Assembly (NCBI GenBank): GCA_030668875.1
Contig: DAOVER010000024.1
Location: 1-44,427, forward strand
Direction of reading: 5' to 3'
DNA from: Candidatus Heimdallarchaeota archaeon
GTDB lineage: Archaea; Asgardarchaeota; Heimdallarchaeia; Heimdallarchaeales; Heimdallarchaeaceae
DNA: 44,427 nt
In this document: piece after piece, positions 17,080-24,729 of the stretch
How the letters are laid out: the number at the start of each line of letters is the position of its first letter
How positions within the stretch are numbered: position 1 is the first letter of the stretch
Notes under the pieces: model-generated
The model's input: the letters and a program-made list of their open reading frames with translations, nothing else
What the model was told of the DNA's origin: nothing
The model's database searches: none
Translations under genes and position numbers: made by a program

Positions 17080-20064
17080 TCACTTCCTTTTCTGATGATC
17101 AGGACAGAGTATCACTGTTTCTTCTTTGAAGAGACTCTTTTTAACTACTTCCTTTCCATGAGTACTACAAACTACTTTTCCGCATTGTGAACATTTCTGA
17201 ATATGATCATTACAGGAAAAATTTTCGCAGAATTCGCATTTCTCTGCATAATCAGTAGAAACAACACTTTTGCAGGATGAGCATACAACAGCATGATTTG
17301 TACAAATTATCTTTTTAGACAATGAACCTTCTATAGTATGATCTTGACATAAAACTTTTCCACAAACACTGCAAACATTAGGAGTGGAAACAAACAACAT
17401 TTTGGAAGATTTCTGTTCTAGACATATTTCACAAAGAAGATGAATTTCAGTGCCTAAAGCTGATTCAGCTATCCCTTTAAGTTGGAGTTTATTGCCTTTC
17501 TCATCTGCTATAGATATTTCTGCGAGGGATACAGGTATATAGATAATTGCGGCATAAATATCTTTAATTTCACTAGCTTTTGGAATGATAAAATCCTTTT
17601 TACTTAGAGTAAAATTACTGTCTTGTAGAAGCTTAACTCTTGGAAATGATTTAAGCTGAGTATCGATTGATTTGATTTTTTCAACCCCTTCCTCAATTTC
17701 CTTTATGTGGTTCTTAATTACTTCTGGACCAAACTTTATTGTTTCTAGAGCTTTATTGTAATCCCCTACCTCACTGTTGCTCTTAAATTTGTATTTGTCT
17801 GTCATCAAAGGTTTTAGAGCAACATAAATTCCCTTAGCTTGTTCAATTTGAGCATGGAATTTCTTCACTCTATTTCTCTTACTATCAATTACTTTGAAAA
17901 TCTCAGTTCTTTCATTTTGCAGTTCTTCTGCCCAGTGATCAATTTCAGCTTTATGTTCTTTTTCGATATTCACTAATCCTTCCTCAACAGATTTCGTCCA
18001 TGCTTGCCCATAGAAGGTTTCATCAACAAGCAACACATCATGAAAGGATTCCAATATTATTTCAGGAGTTCTTTGAATTTCTAACTTTCTGATATTTGAA
18101 GATGTAGCACCATATAAACTACCAAGATTTTTGAGAGGAAGAACTGAAATGAGCTCTTCGAAAACCTCCTCAGCTTGAATAGGTATTGATTTCTGCCCCC
18201 AGATTTCTTCATCTCCTCCAAACTCTATTTTATCAAGTAATGGGAATATTCTTTTGATCGGTAAATCAAGAGTTACTTCTCCCCAACGATCAGCATTTGC
18301 ATAATTTACTCGAATTCTTCGTTTAGCTTTGATTCTGAAATCCAGGTACAAGAATGGTATGTAAGCTAGCTCTAGGTTTTGAGTCCCCAGATAACTTAAT
18401 TTTTTGTTTCCGAAGAATTTTTCCAATAGTTCCTTAAATTCAACAGGTTCGTATTTCAGATACTGATCTTTCATTGTTTTTATTATGTTAGAAAGATCAA
18501 TTAGTTCCACTTCTGGTTCTTTCTCAATGACTTCATGGAAATCATCCTTTGTTTCTGTAGGTAAGGTTTCTAGTCCTTCGGGTTGAGTTTCTGATTCTGA
18601 ATCAGAAGTCTCCGTTTTATCGATTCCTGCTTGTTTATCTAAGAGACTTGTTCTGCTAGAAAACTTTCTTATTGAAGCTAATTCTTTCTCTAAATCATCT
18701 AAACTAAGTTCCTTTGAGATATCCTCTAAATCCATAGAATCGATATCGTGATCATAAGCGCCGATTTGCTTACATAATGTTGGTGGAGGAAAATCATACA
18801 TTTTAGCGACGTCTTCATCTGATAGAGTTTTGTGGACTGAATAGAGTCTGCGAGTGCTTATGTGAACTGGATCAGGGAAGACATCAGGTGAAAGAATGTA
18901 AAATTCACCACTTTTGAATTGTTGTAACTGGTCAACAATGAACCGTGCTTCTGGTTGAGATTGAAGCATGTTATCAACGATTCTGAGATCTTGAGGAGTA
19001 ACAAAACGACCAAAGAAGAAAGTACTCACTTGTCCAAAAGCCTTGTAATCGACATCACTGATATTTTGCGTTGCAACAAGCATTGACAAACCAAATTTAC
19101 GTCCTTGTTTGAATAGTAATTGCAACCATTGTTTCGTTACAGGATTTTTCGGATGAGGGGGTATGAGTTGTGGTGGTCCTGCTAATTCATCTATATAGAA
19201 AATCAATTGAGGATCGGGTGAAGGGTTAGATCTGATGTATGTATAGAGGCTCTGAGCCAAAGTTGTTATGTAAATTTCTCTTAGTCTTAAATTTGTCAAA
19301 GTATTCAGGTAAATTATAGAAATTCTGACTTTGTTAGGATCTGTTGGTGTTATTAGAGTCTGAATTGAGAGTTTTGGCCCTAGATTGAATACTAATGAAG
19401 GTGCTCCAACATTGATAGATTTTATTCTTTTAATCAACGAATCTTTTTCTCTTTGTGAAAGCAGTGTTCGTATATTTTCTGGTAAGTAAGCAACTTCTGT
19501 TTTTATTAAATCAATCAACATCTCAAAATCTGCTATCAGAATATCTTTGAGTAGACACTGTTCAAAAAGCGACACCAAATAAGCTTTAATTGCTCCTCCT
19601 CTTTCAGAATTTAGTTTATAACCCAAAACATTGGCAATGGTTGTTGCTATTCCATCGATAGCAAGAATCTTTTCTTCTCTGTCTAACTCTTGAGGAGGCA
19701 TGATTAGTGGGTTTATAGAAAGAGGTATTCCTTTCTCTGATGCTGGAGTGAAAACAACAATCTCAACCTTATCTTTATACTGTTCAAAAAACTCTTTAGA
19801 GATACCATAAGGCTTCAACTTATCATGTTCCTCAACAATAACAAGACTAGTTATATCCCCTTGTGGATCAATGATAATTGCTGGGATATTATTCCTTACA
19901 GCTTCTTCGATGAGAATCTTACAAACGACAGTTTTTCCTGAACCACTCTGACCAAAAACACTGATGTGTTTGCTCAAAGCTTTAACAGGTAAATAAACAT
20001 CTTCCTGTGTGGAAAATTCTTTTCCAATATGCATTGATGGGTTCTGAGCATTTTTCTCTGGCAT
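17080..20064 (-). CDS. HerA/VirB4-like ATPase with C-terminal multi-zinc region
   Basis: 994 aa. The N-terminal half is a HerA/FtsK-superfamily ATPase: Walker A FGQSGSGKT (near residues 37-45), DPQGD, Walker B LIFYIDELAG and an arginine-finger-like region after VATQNISDVD. An acidic linker follows, then a middle domain and a coiled-coil-like stretch (about 690-790). The last ~120 residues carry many CxxC and CxxH pairs (CEIC, CSVC, CTNH, CSSC, CEFC, CSQC, CPDH), reading as several B-box- or ribbon-like zinc modules. Classical HerA acts with NurA in end resection; no nurA is nearby and the zinc tail is unusual, so another role is likely. ATG 20064 fits the promoter better than TTG 20073. Confidence 0.82.
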   Translation of the reverse strand: MPEKNAQNPSMHIGKEFSTQEDVYLPVKALSKHISVFGQSGSGKTVVCKILIEEAVRNNIPAIIIDPQGDITSLVIVEEHDKLKPYGISKEFFEQYKDKVEIVVFTPASEKGIPLSINPLIMPPQELDREEKILAIDGIATTIANVLGYKLNSERGGAIKAYLVSLFEQCLLKDILIADFEMLIDLIKTEVAYLPENIRTLLSQREKDSLIKRIKSINVGAPSLVFNLGPKLSIQTLITPTDPNKVRISIIYLNTLTNLRLREIYITTLAQSLYTYIRSNPSPDPQLIFYIDELAGPPQLIPPHPKNPVTKQWLQLLFKQGRKFGLSMLVATQNISDVDYKAFGQVSTFFFGRFVTPQDLRIVDNMLQSQPEARFIVDQLQQFKSGEFYILSPDVFPDPVHISTRRLYSVHKTLSDEDVAKMYDFPPPTLCKQIGAYDHDIDSMDLEDISKELSLDDLEKELASIRKFSSRTSLLDKQAGIDKTETSDSESETQPEGLETLPTETKDDFHEVIEKEPEVELIDLSNIIKTMKDQYLKYEPVEFKELLEKFFGNKKLSYLGTQNLELAYIPFLYLDFRIKAKRRIRVNYANADRWGEVTLDLPIKRIFPLLDKIEFGGDEEIWGQKSIPIQAEEVFEELISVLPLKNLGSLYGATSSNIRKLEIQRTPEIILESFHDVLLVDETFYGQAWTKSVEEGLVNIEKEHKAEIDHWAEELQNERTEIFKVIDSKRNRVKKFHAQIEQAKGIYVALKPLMTDKYKFKSNSEVGDYNKALETIKFGPEVIKNHIKEIEEGVEKIKSIDTQLKSFPRVKLLQDSNFTLSKKDFIIPKASEIKDIYAAIIYIPVSLAEISIADEKGNKLQLKGIAESALGTEIHLLCEICLEQKSSKMLFVSTPNVCSVCGKVLCQDHTIEGSLSKKIICTNHAVVCSSCKSVVSTDYAEKCEFCENFSCNDHIQKCSQCGKVVCSTHGKEVVKKSLFKEETVILCPDHQKRK

Positions 20065-20091
20065 CTTCTTCAATTAAAAAGAATAATCAAT

Positions 20092-20101
20092 GTATAAAAA
20101 C
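20092..20101 (-). promoter_or_regulatory. TATA box of the HerA-like gene
   Basis: On the minus strand this reads TTTTTATACA, centred about 32 bases before the ATG at 20064. The expected transcript start would give a leader of only a few bases. Confidence 0.45.
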
Positions 20102-20123
20102 TATTTTAAATGAAATGAAATAG

Positions 20124-20149
20124 AAAAAAAGAAGAGTTGTAAACTCTTT
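20124..20149 (-). terminator. Hairpin plus oligo-T terminator
   Basis: Directly after the stop of the 20150-20506 gene, the minus strand forms a stem between AAGAGTT and AACTCTT (20132-20148, 3-base loop), followed by TTTTTTT. It resembles a bacterial intrinsic terminator and separates this gene from the HerA-like operon. Confidence 0.6.
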
Positions 20150-20506
20150 CTACAAACCAGCAATTAAGAATAGTATTCCACCAATTATAACTAATAGTCC
20201 ACCGATTCCGCTTCCTACAATACCAAGCACAATTAGTAGGATACCCAAAATTATCCAATCTAATCCGAATCTTCCAAGTGCCAAGAGAATAGAAATAACA
20301 CCGATTGCAATCAATATTATACCTATGACCAGAGCTTCTAATCCTCCACCAAGTTCACTAACCCAATTAGCTTTATTAAAAATATCAACAATACCACCTA
20401 AGGCTTCTCCAAGTATTGTTAATACTCCTACTGCAACTTCAATTGCTCCTCCTAGAACTGCTAGAATGGAACCTACATGTGAAAGTGATTTATTTCGCTT
20501 TGCCAT
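20150..20506 (-). CDS. Small Gly/Ile-rich membrane protein
   Basis: 118 aa with three to four membrane helices: VGSILAVLGGAIEVAVGVLTILG, ALVIGIILIAIGVISILLALG and a last one ending VIIGGILFLIAGL. The short basic N-terminus MAKRNKSLS is probably cytosolic. Its C-terminal helix pattern (LG..G.G..G..IIGG) resembles that of the next gene upstream, so the two may be tandem relatives. Small glycine-rich membrane proteins of this sort have no assigned role that I can support. Confidence 0.6.
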   Translation of the reverse strand: MAKRNKSLSHVGSILAVLGGAIEVAVGVLTILGEALGGIVDIFNKANWVSELGGGLEALVIGIILIAIGVISILLALGRFGLDWIILGILLIVLGIVGSGIGGLLVIIGGILFLIAGL

Positions 20507-20573
20507 GTTAGTGGGAACTAGTTTTATTATTTAAATTTTTAGGAAAAAGATATTTGTTTTTAATGAAAACATA

Positions 20574-20936
20574 TCAACGATTTCTTGTTGAAGCAACAAT
20601 ATAGATGCTTCCCCCAATAATGATTATCACGCCTGGAATACCTAATCCTATAATTCCAACTAGAATAACTAATATTCCTCCTAGCAGGATTCGCTTTTCC
20701 CAACTCACGAGAATTATTGCCGATGCACCAAGTGCTATACAAATAACTGTTAAGATTAAAGGGTGCAGTTCAGTAATATAAAAAGGTGTCCCAATAATCA
20801 GTCCAATAGCAAAACTAGGTAGGTCAACAGTCATAAAATGGTATATGATTAGAACGATACCACCGATGATAAAGAGTATACCACCACCAATTGAAATCCC
20901 TTGACTAATTCTAATATACCCTTGTTTAGTCACCAT
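20574..20936 (-). CDS. Small membrane protein, related to its neighbour
   Basis: 120 aa with about four membrane segments and no soluble domain. Its end, GIPGVIIIIGGSIYIVAST, parallels the end of the gene at 20150-20506, and both have a glycine-rich first helix, suggesting a local duplication followed by divergence. They lie about 67 bases apart on the same strand and may be co-transcribed. The function is unknown. Confidence 0.6.
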   Translation of the reverse strand: MVTKQGYIRISQGISIGGGILFIIGGIVLIIYHFMTVDLPSFAIGLIIGTPFYITELHPLILTVICIALGASAIILVSWEKRILLGGILVILVGIIGLGIPGVIIIIGGSIYIVASTRNR

Positions 20937-20980
20937 TGTATTTCATTATTGATAATCCCTTTTAAGATTATGGGGAGAGT

Positions 20981-21811
20981 CTACTTAAAGGTAGCTCTTG
21001 CAGATATTATATGTGGACTTACTCCTTTTTGGAATCGTACTATAACAACATTGTTTCTGGAAGAATTTTTACCATGAATGCGTGATATTGTACCAGTTAA
21101 TTGCTTACCTGATTTAACATAATTTATGCTTACCTTTCTTCCTAAATAACTGCTAATTGGCAATTCAATATCATGAAGATGTAAAATTACAGATCTATTA
21201 GTTGATTTACCTGATGCATCATGAAGCACAGAATGGACAATTCCATATGTCTTAGACAAAGTAACTTTCTTCTTAGCTTTTGCTTTCTTTTTAGAAGTTT
21301 TAGATTTTATCTTTCGCATAGCTTTTGCTCTTTCAATATACTTTACAGTAGCTGGCGAAACACCTTTCTTCACGGCAATAGTTGCTTTGGGTTTGACTAC
21401 AGGTTTCTTTGTTTCAGATTTTACTGCGGGTTTTTTAACAACGGTTTTCTTTGCTGGAGTTTTAGCGGCTAGTTCAGGTTTTTTAACAGATGGTCGCACG
21501 GATGTTTTCTCTACTTCTTTCTTCAAAGTGGGAGGTTTAGGTATTGTTGCTTTATCTACTGTTTTTACTTTGGATTTAACTTCAGTTTTCTTTGCGGGTG
21601 CTTTAGCAACAGGTTTTTTAGCTGGAGTTAATACTTCGTTTGCACCTAGAATCATTTTTTCAGCAGTTGATTTTCCTATACCAGGTAATTGTGATAACTC
21701 GTCTGCTGAAGCTTTGGCTAGTTTTTCAACTGTGTTGAAACCACAATCTACAAGAGTTTTAGCTGCTTTGGGTCCAATTCCTTTAATATTCTCTATTTCG
21801 TTAATTGCCAT
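20981..21811 (-). CDS. Fusion of HhH domain, Lys-rich linker and ribosomal eL33 (L35Ae) domain
   Basis: 276 aa in three parts. Residues 1-62 are a double helix-hairpin-helix with GIGPK (11-15) and GIGKS (44-48), the DNA-binding fold seen in RadA N-termini and NER proteins. Residues 63-185 form a histone H1-like linker of Lys/Pro/Ala. Residues about 188-276 match eL33/L35Ae: YGIVHSVLHD, SYLGRKVSINYVKSGKQL, the signature GTISRIHGKN, then VRFQKGVSPH. eL33 is normally a stand-alone ribosomal protein of about 85 residues. An AAGGG ribosome binding site lies 7 bases before the ATG. It may be this organism's eL33 with an extension, or a nucleic-acid-binding protein that took over the fold. Confidence 0.8.
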   Translation of the reverse strand: MAINEIENIKGIGPKAAKTLVDCGFNTVEKLAKASADELSQLPGIGKSTAEKMILGANEVLTPAKKPVAKAPAKKTEVKSKVKTVDKATIPKPPTLKKEVEKTSVRPSVKKPELAAKTPAKKTVVKKPAVKSETKKPVVKPKATIAVKKGVSPATVKYIERAKAMRKIKSKTSKKKAKAKKKVTLSKTYGIVHSVLHDASGKSTNRSVILHLHDIELPISSYLGRKVSINYVKSGKQLTGTISRIHGKNSSRNNVVIVRFQKGVSPHIISARATFK

Positions 21812-21974
21812 TATATAACCCTTCTGAATGTCAAAATTGAGAAGATTCTTTTTAAAAATCTTTAGATTGTAATGTTTTTGTCTTTTGAATGTGTTTCAGA
21901 AAAATGTGAAAACTTTTATCTTGTAGATTAATATATGTCTCAAGAGTAATTCGAATTTAAAGAAGTGATATTAC

Positions 21975-22607
21975 TTGTCAAAAAAGATAATATTGACCGG
22001 TTTCGAGCCTTTCGGAGGATCAAATGTTAATCCCTCAACATTAGCTTGTCAAGTTCTCGATAAGAAGACAATAGAAGGATATGAAGTAAAAGCAATTGAG
22101 ATTCCATTGCGCTATAAAGAAATAAAGCAGACTATTGAGAGTATTTTGATTAAAGAAAAACCGGAAATACTGATATGTACTGGTCAATCCACAAGATCAG
22201 TTATTTCCTTAGAAAGGATTGCAATAAATATAGCTAGTTTAGAAAAATCTGCATATGGTTGTGGGACAAAACCAAAGGATGAAATTTTAGAAACTAATGG
22301 TAGAGAAGGGTATTTCTCCACTTTACCAATCAGAAAAATCAAGGATTATCTAGAAGAAAATATGATACCATGTGAAATATCGAATTCTGCAGGCACTTTT
22401 GGATGTAATCAGATTTTCTACCATTTAATGCACTTTATAAATAACAATGAGATTAACATTCCCGCTGGATTTATTCATGTTCCTTCACTCCCTGAGCAGG
22501 TTATTGGTAAAAATATCCCTTCAATGACATTGGAATTGATAATCCAAGCTTTAAAAATGTCACTAATAACAATTATCAAGCATCTACATGAGGAGAGTGC
22601 AGAATGA
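21975..22607 (+). CDS. pcp: Pyroglutamyl-peptidase I
   Basis: Cysteine peptidase of family C15 that removes N-terminal pyroglutamate from peptides. The catalytic triad sits at E80 (SLERIAIN), C144 (SNSAGTFGCNQIFY) and H168 (GFIHVPS), close to the positions in characterised bacterial enzymes. The N-terminal ILTGFEPFGG motif is intact. The length of 210 aa is normal. The start is TTG, with no strong ribosome binding site. The stop overlaps the next gene by 4 bases (ATGA), so translation is probably coupled. Confidence 0.93.
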   Translation: MSKKIILTGFEPFGGSNVNPSTLACQVLDKKTIEGYEVKAIEIPLRYKEIKQTIESILIKEKPEILICTGQSTRSVISLERIAINIASLEKSAYGCGTKPKDEILETNGREGYFSTLPIRKIKDYLEENMIPCEISNSAGTFGCNQIFYHLMHFINNNEINIPAGFIHVPSLPEQVIGKNIPSMTLELIIQALKMSLITIIKHLHEESAE

Positions 22608-23047
22608 AGAAGTTTCAGTTCTTAGCCTTGAAATCAGAAGAATTTTTTGATATGATAGAGAAGATTTCCCGAGAAAGAGATTTATTAAAACAAAGAAAAA
22701 GAACTGATAATGTACTGAAAATAGTTTGTTTCATTGTTATTCCAGCATCTATTATCACATTCAATGTAAAAGAAGAAAATAATCACTTAACTGTTTCTAG
22801 ATCAATCAGTTTTTTACCAGTATTGCTTTTATCCATACCTATTCTAGCAGCACTTGAAGCAATAGTTTATGGTATTTTATTTCTTATTGACTATTTCAGT
22901 AGCGTTACTTTCATTCTTGTTGAATATTTCAGTAACGTTACTTTCATTCTTGTAGGTGGTTGGATTATGGCAGTTATGTTTCTAATCTACCAAACATATG
23001 TTGAAGTAGACGAAATAAACAAGAAATTATACAGAGTCAAGGTATAG
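22604..23047 (+). CDS. Small membrane protein with an internal duplication
   Basis: 147 aa. A charged helix (residues 1-35) is followed by hydrophobic segments near 42-54 and 70-130, and a charged tail EVDEINKKLYRVKV. Residues in the last hydrophobic stretch repeat as DYFSSVTFILV and EYFSNVTFILV, encoded by a 33-base tandem duplication. No family is recognised. The gene starts inside the pcp stop codon and ends 4 bases before the PHP gene, so the three form an operon. A link to peptide or nucleotide turnover is not demonstrable. Confidence 0.6.
   Translation: MKKFQFLALKSEEFFDMIEKISRERDLLKQRKRTDNVLKIVCFIVIPASIITFNVKEENNHLTVSRSISFLPVLLLSIPILAALEAIVYGILFLIDYFSSVTFILVEYFSNVTFILVGGWIMAVMFLIYQTYVEVDEINKKLYRVKV
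22887..22952 (+). repeat. 33-bp direct tandem duplication
   Basis: Copy 1 spans 22887-22919 and copy 2 spans 22920-22952. They differ at two bases, with no gap between them. The unit encodes 11 residues in frame, inside a membrane segment. Confidence 0.9.
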
Positions 23048-23051
23048 AACC

Positions 23052-23909
23052 ATGAAAATAGATCTACATTGCCATTCAAGTTATTCAGATGGAATATTTT
23101 CTCCTCAACAACTGCTAGAAATGGCAGATAAGGAGAGACTCACCATTTTTTCTATAACAGATCATGATTCAGTTAAGGGAACCGCAATTGCAAATAGGGA
23201 GGCAGTAAACTATTCCTTTTCATACATTACAGGAATTGAAATTTCCGCTAGATATAAACAAGAAAAAATAGAAATCCTTGGTTATAATTTTAACGCTGAT
23301 AATCCAGCTTTTAAACAAAGTTTAGTGAAACTACAAAATGCTAGAAGGGACAGGATATACAAAATACTTGTAATACTTCAAGAAATTGGGATAAACATAT
23401 CTTACGATGATGTTATCAAAGAAGTTGGTGATGCTTCTAGTCCTGGAAGACCACATTTTGCTAGAGCGCTGAAAACAAAAGGGCATGTGAGTTCTGTTAA
23501 AGAAGCTTTTAATGAATATCTAGCGGAGGGACGTCCAGCTTACGTACCTAGACTCACCATAGAACCAAAAGAAGCCATTAATCGAATTAGTAAGGCAAAT
23601 GGGATAGCTGTTCTTCCCCACCCATTATTCGTTGAGAAACATGATATGGGGAGAATGGAAAAATTGTTAGATCTGCTTGTTTCATGGGGGATGAAGGGAA
23701 TTGAAGTGTATTATAATTATGAATATGCTTTCTCGAATTTTTCTGCAAAGAGAATTCAAGAAGTTACAAAGTTTCTTTTGGGTTATTGTAAGCAAAATGA
23801 TTTATTGGTAACTGGTGGAAGTGATTTCCATGGTGATAAGGGGGTGCTTGGTGGAGTGTATGTGCCAAAAGAATATATTTTACAAATACAATCATTTTTC
23901 AATTTGTAG
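23052..23909 (+). CDS. PHP-domain phosphoesterase (RNase AM / YciV-like)
   Basis: 285 aa, a PHP-fold metal-dependent hydrolase of the COG0613 type, whose characterised members hydrolyse 3',5'-nucleotide bisphosphates or trim RNA 5' ends. The metal-binding motifs are present in order: HCHSSYSDG, TDHD, GIEIS, RPHFAR, LPHP and GSDFHG. The insert between GIEIS and RPHFAR is the usual helical one. It is last in the run pcp - membrane protein - PHP, with 4 bases to the gene before. Its 3' end overlaps the convergent GDPD gene by 11 bases. The natural substrate is uncertain. Confidence 0.85.
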   Translation: MKIDLHCHSSYSDGIFSPQQLLEMADKERLTIFSITDHDSVKGTAIANREAVNYSFSYITGIEISARYKQEKIEILGYNFNADNPAFKQSLVKLQNARRDRIYKILVILQEIGINISYDDVIKEVGDASSPGRPHFARALKTKGHVSSVKEAFNEYLAEGRPAYVPRLTIEPKEAINRISKANGIAVLPHPLFVEKHDMGRMEKLLDLLVSWGMKGIEVYYNYEYAFSNFSAKRIQEVTKFLLGYCKQNDLLVTGGSDFHGDKGVLGGVYVPKEYILQIQSFFNL

Positions 23910-24714
23910 AATCGAGAACTTTAATCAATAATTCAGGATTGTCAGTAAAGATTCCATCAACTTTCCATGCTAATAAGGAAAGCATAATTTCCTTATCATT
24001 TATTGTCCAGGGATGCACTGCAATATTGTTTCGATGAGCCTTATTTATAGAACTGGCAGTTACAATTTTAATAGAAGAACGTGTCATAGGAACCTGTAAT
24101 GCACAGTAATCCTTCTTTGAGAACATCCAAAAATTGGAAACAAAAGTTCGAACCTCTTTTGGATTTGCACTTGTTGGTATTTCAAGATGTTTGCTAATTT
24201 CTCTAAATCTAAGAATTTGTTTATTGTGGAATGAACCAACTAAAACTCTGTGTTCAGCTCCACTTTCCTTTATTGTTTCAAATATCATTGAGGAAGCTTT
24301 CTTAAAATCATCTTTGATATCCAGATTAATTTTCACCTTTGGAAATTTTTCAAATAATGTGTAAAGAGGTAAGATTTGCAACCCTCTATTTCTGAAGGGA
24401 TAATCCTCTTTCTCTTTATTTAAGTACCAATAGCCAAGATCAAATTCTATAAGCTCATCCAGATTAAAGTCTGAGATTCTTCCTTTGCCACTAGTAGTTC
24501 TATCTAAAGTTTCATCGTGAAATATAACAGGAATGTTATCTTTAGTGATTCTAATATCTGTTTCCAAAACGTCAACGTTTAAGGCATAAGCCTCTTCAAA
24601 CGCTAATAAGGAGCTTTCTGGTGTGAAAGCACTTCTTCCACGATGAGCCATTACCAGAGGTCGGTTACCTTTAATGAAAGGAATTTCTGATATCTTCCAA
24701 ATGGGTTGAAACAT
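23899..24714 (-). CDS. Glycerophosphodiester phosphodiesterase
   Basis: TIM-barrel GDPD enzyme (271 aa) that splits glycerophosphodiesters to glycerol phosphate and an alcohol. Motifs are MAHRGRSAFTPESS (catalytic His, metal Glu), LETDIR, and FHDETLDRTTSGKG with the second catalytic His. KINLDIK supplies the later acidic ligand, and WTINDKE and GIFTDNP complete the barrel. No signal peptide is present, so it is cytoplasmic, probably in lipid turnover. A good AAAGGTGA ribosome binding site precedes the ATG, and the stop of the membrane HEPN gene is 15 bases upstream, so they share an operon. Confidence 0.9.
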   Translation of the reverse strand: MFQPIWKISEIPFIKGNRPLVMAHRGRSAFTPESSLLAFEEAYALNVDVLETDIRITKDNIPVIFHDETLDRTTSGKGRISDFNLDELIEFDLGYWYLNKEKEDYPFRNRGLQILPLYTLFEKFPKVKINLDIKDDFKKASSMIFETIKESGAEHRVLVGSFHNKQILRFREISKHLEIPTSANPKEVRTFVSNFWMFSKKDYCALQVPMTRSSIKIVTASSINKAHRNNIAVHPWTINDKEIMLSLLAWKVDGIFTDNPELLIKVLDSTN

Positions 24715-24729
24715 TATCTCACCTTTGCA

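Noticed and set aside
21387..21818. 143-aa plus-strand frame opposite the HhH-eL33 gene
   Set aside because: It is the antisense of the Lys/Ala/Pro-rich linker, which leaves few stops on the other strand. The minus-strand protein has clear HhH and eL33 motifs and a ribosome binding site.
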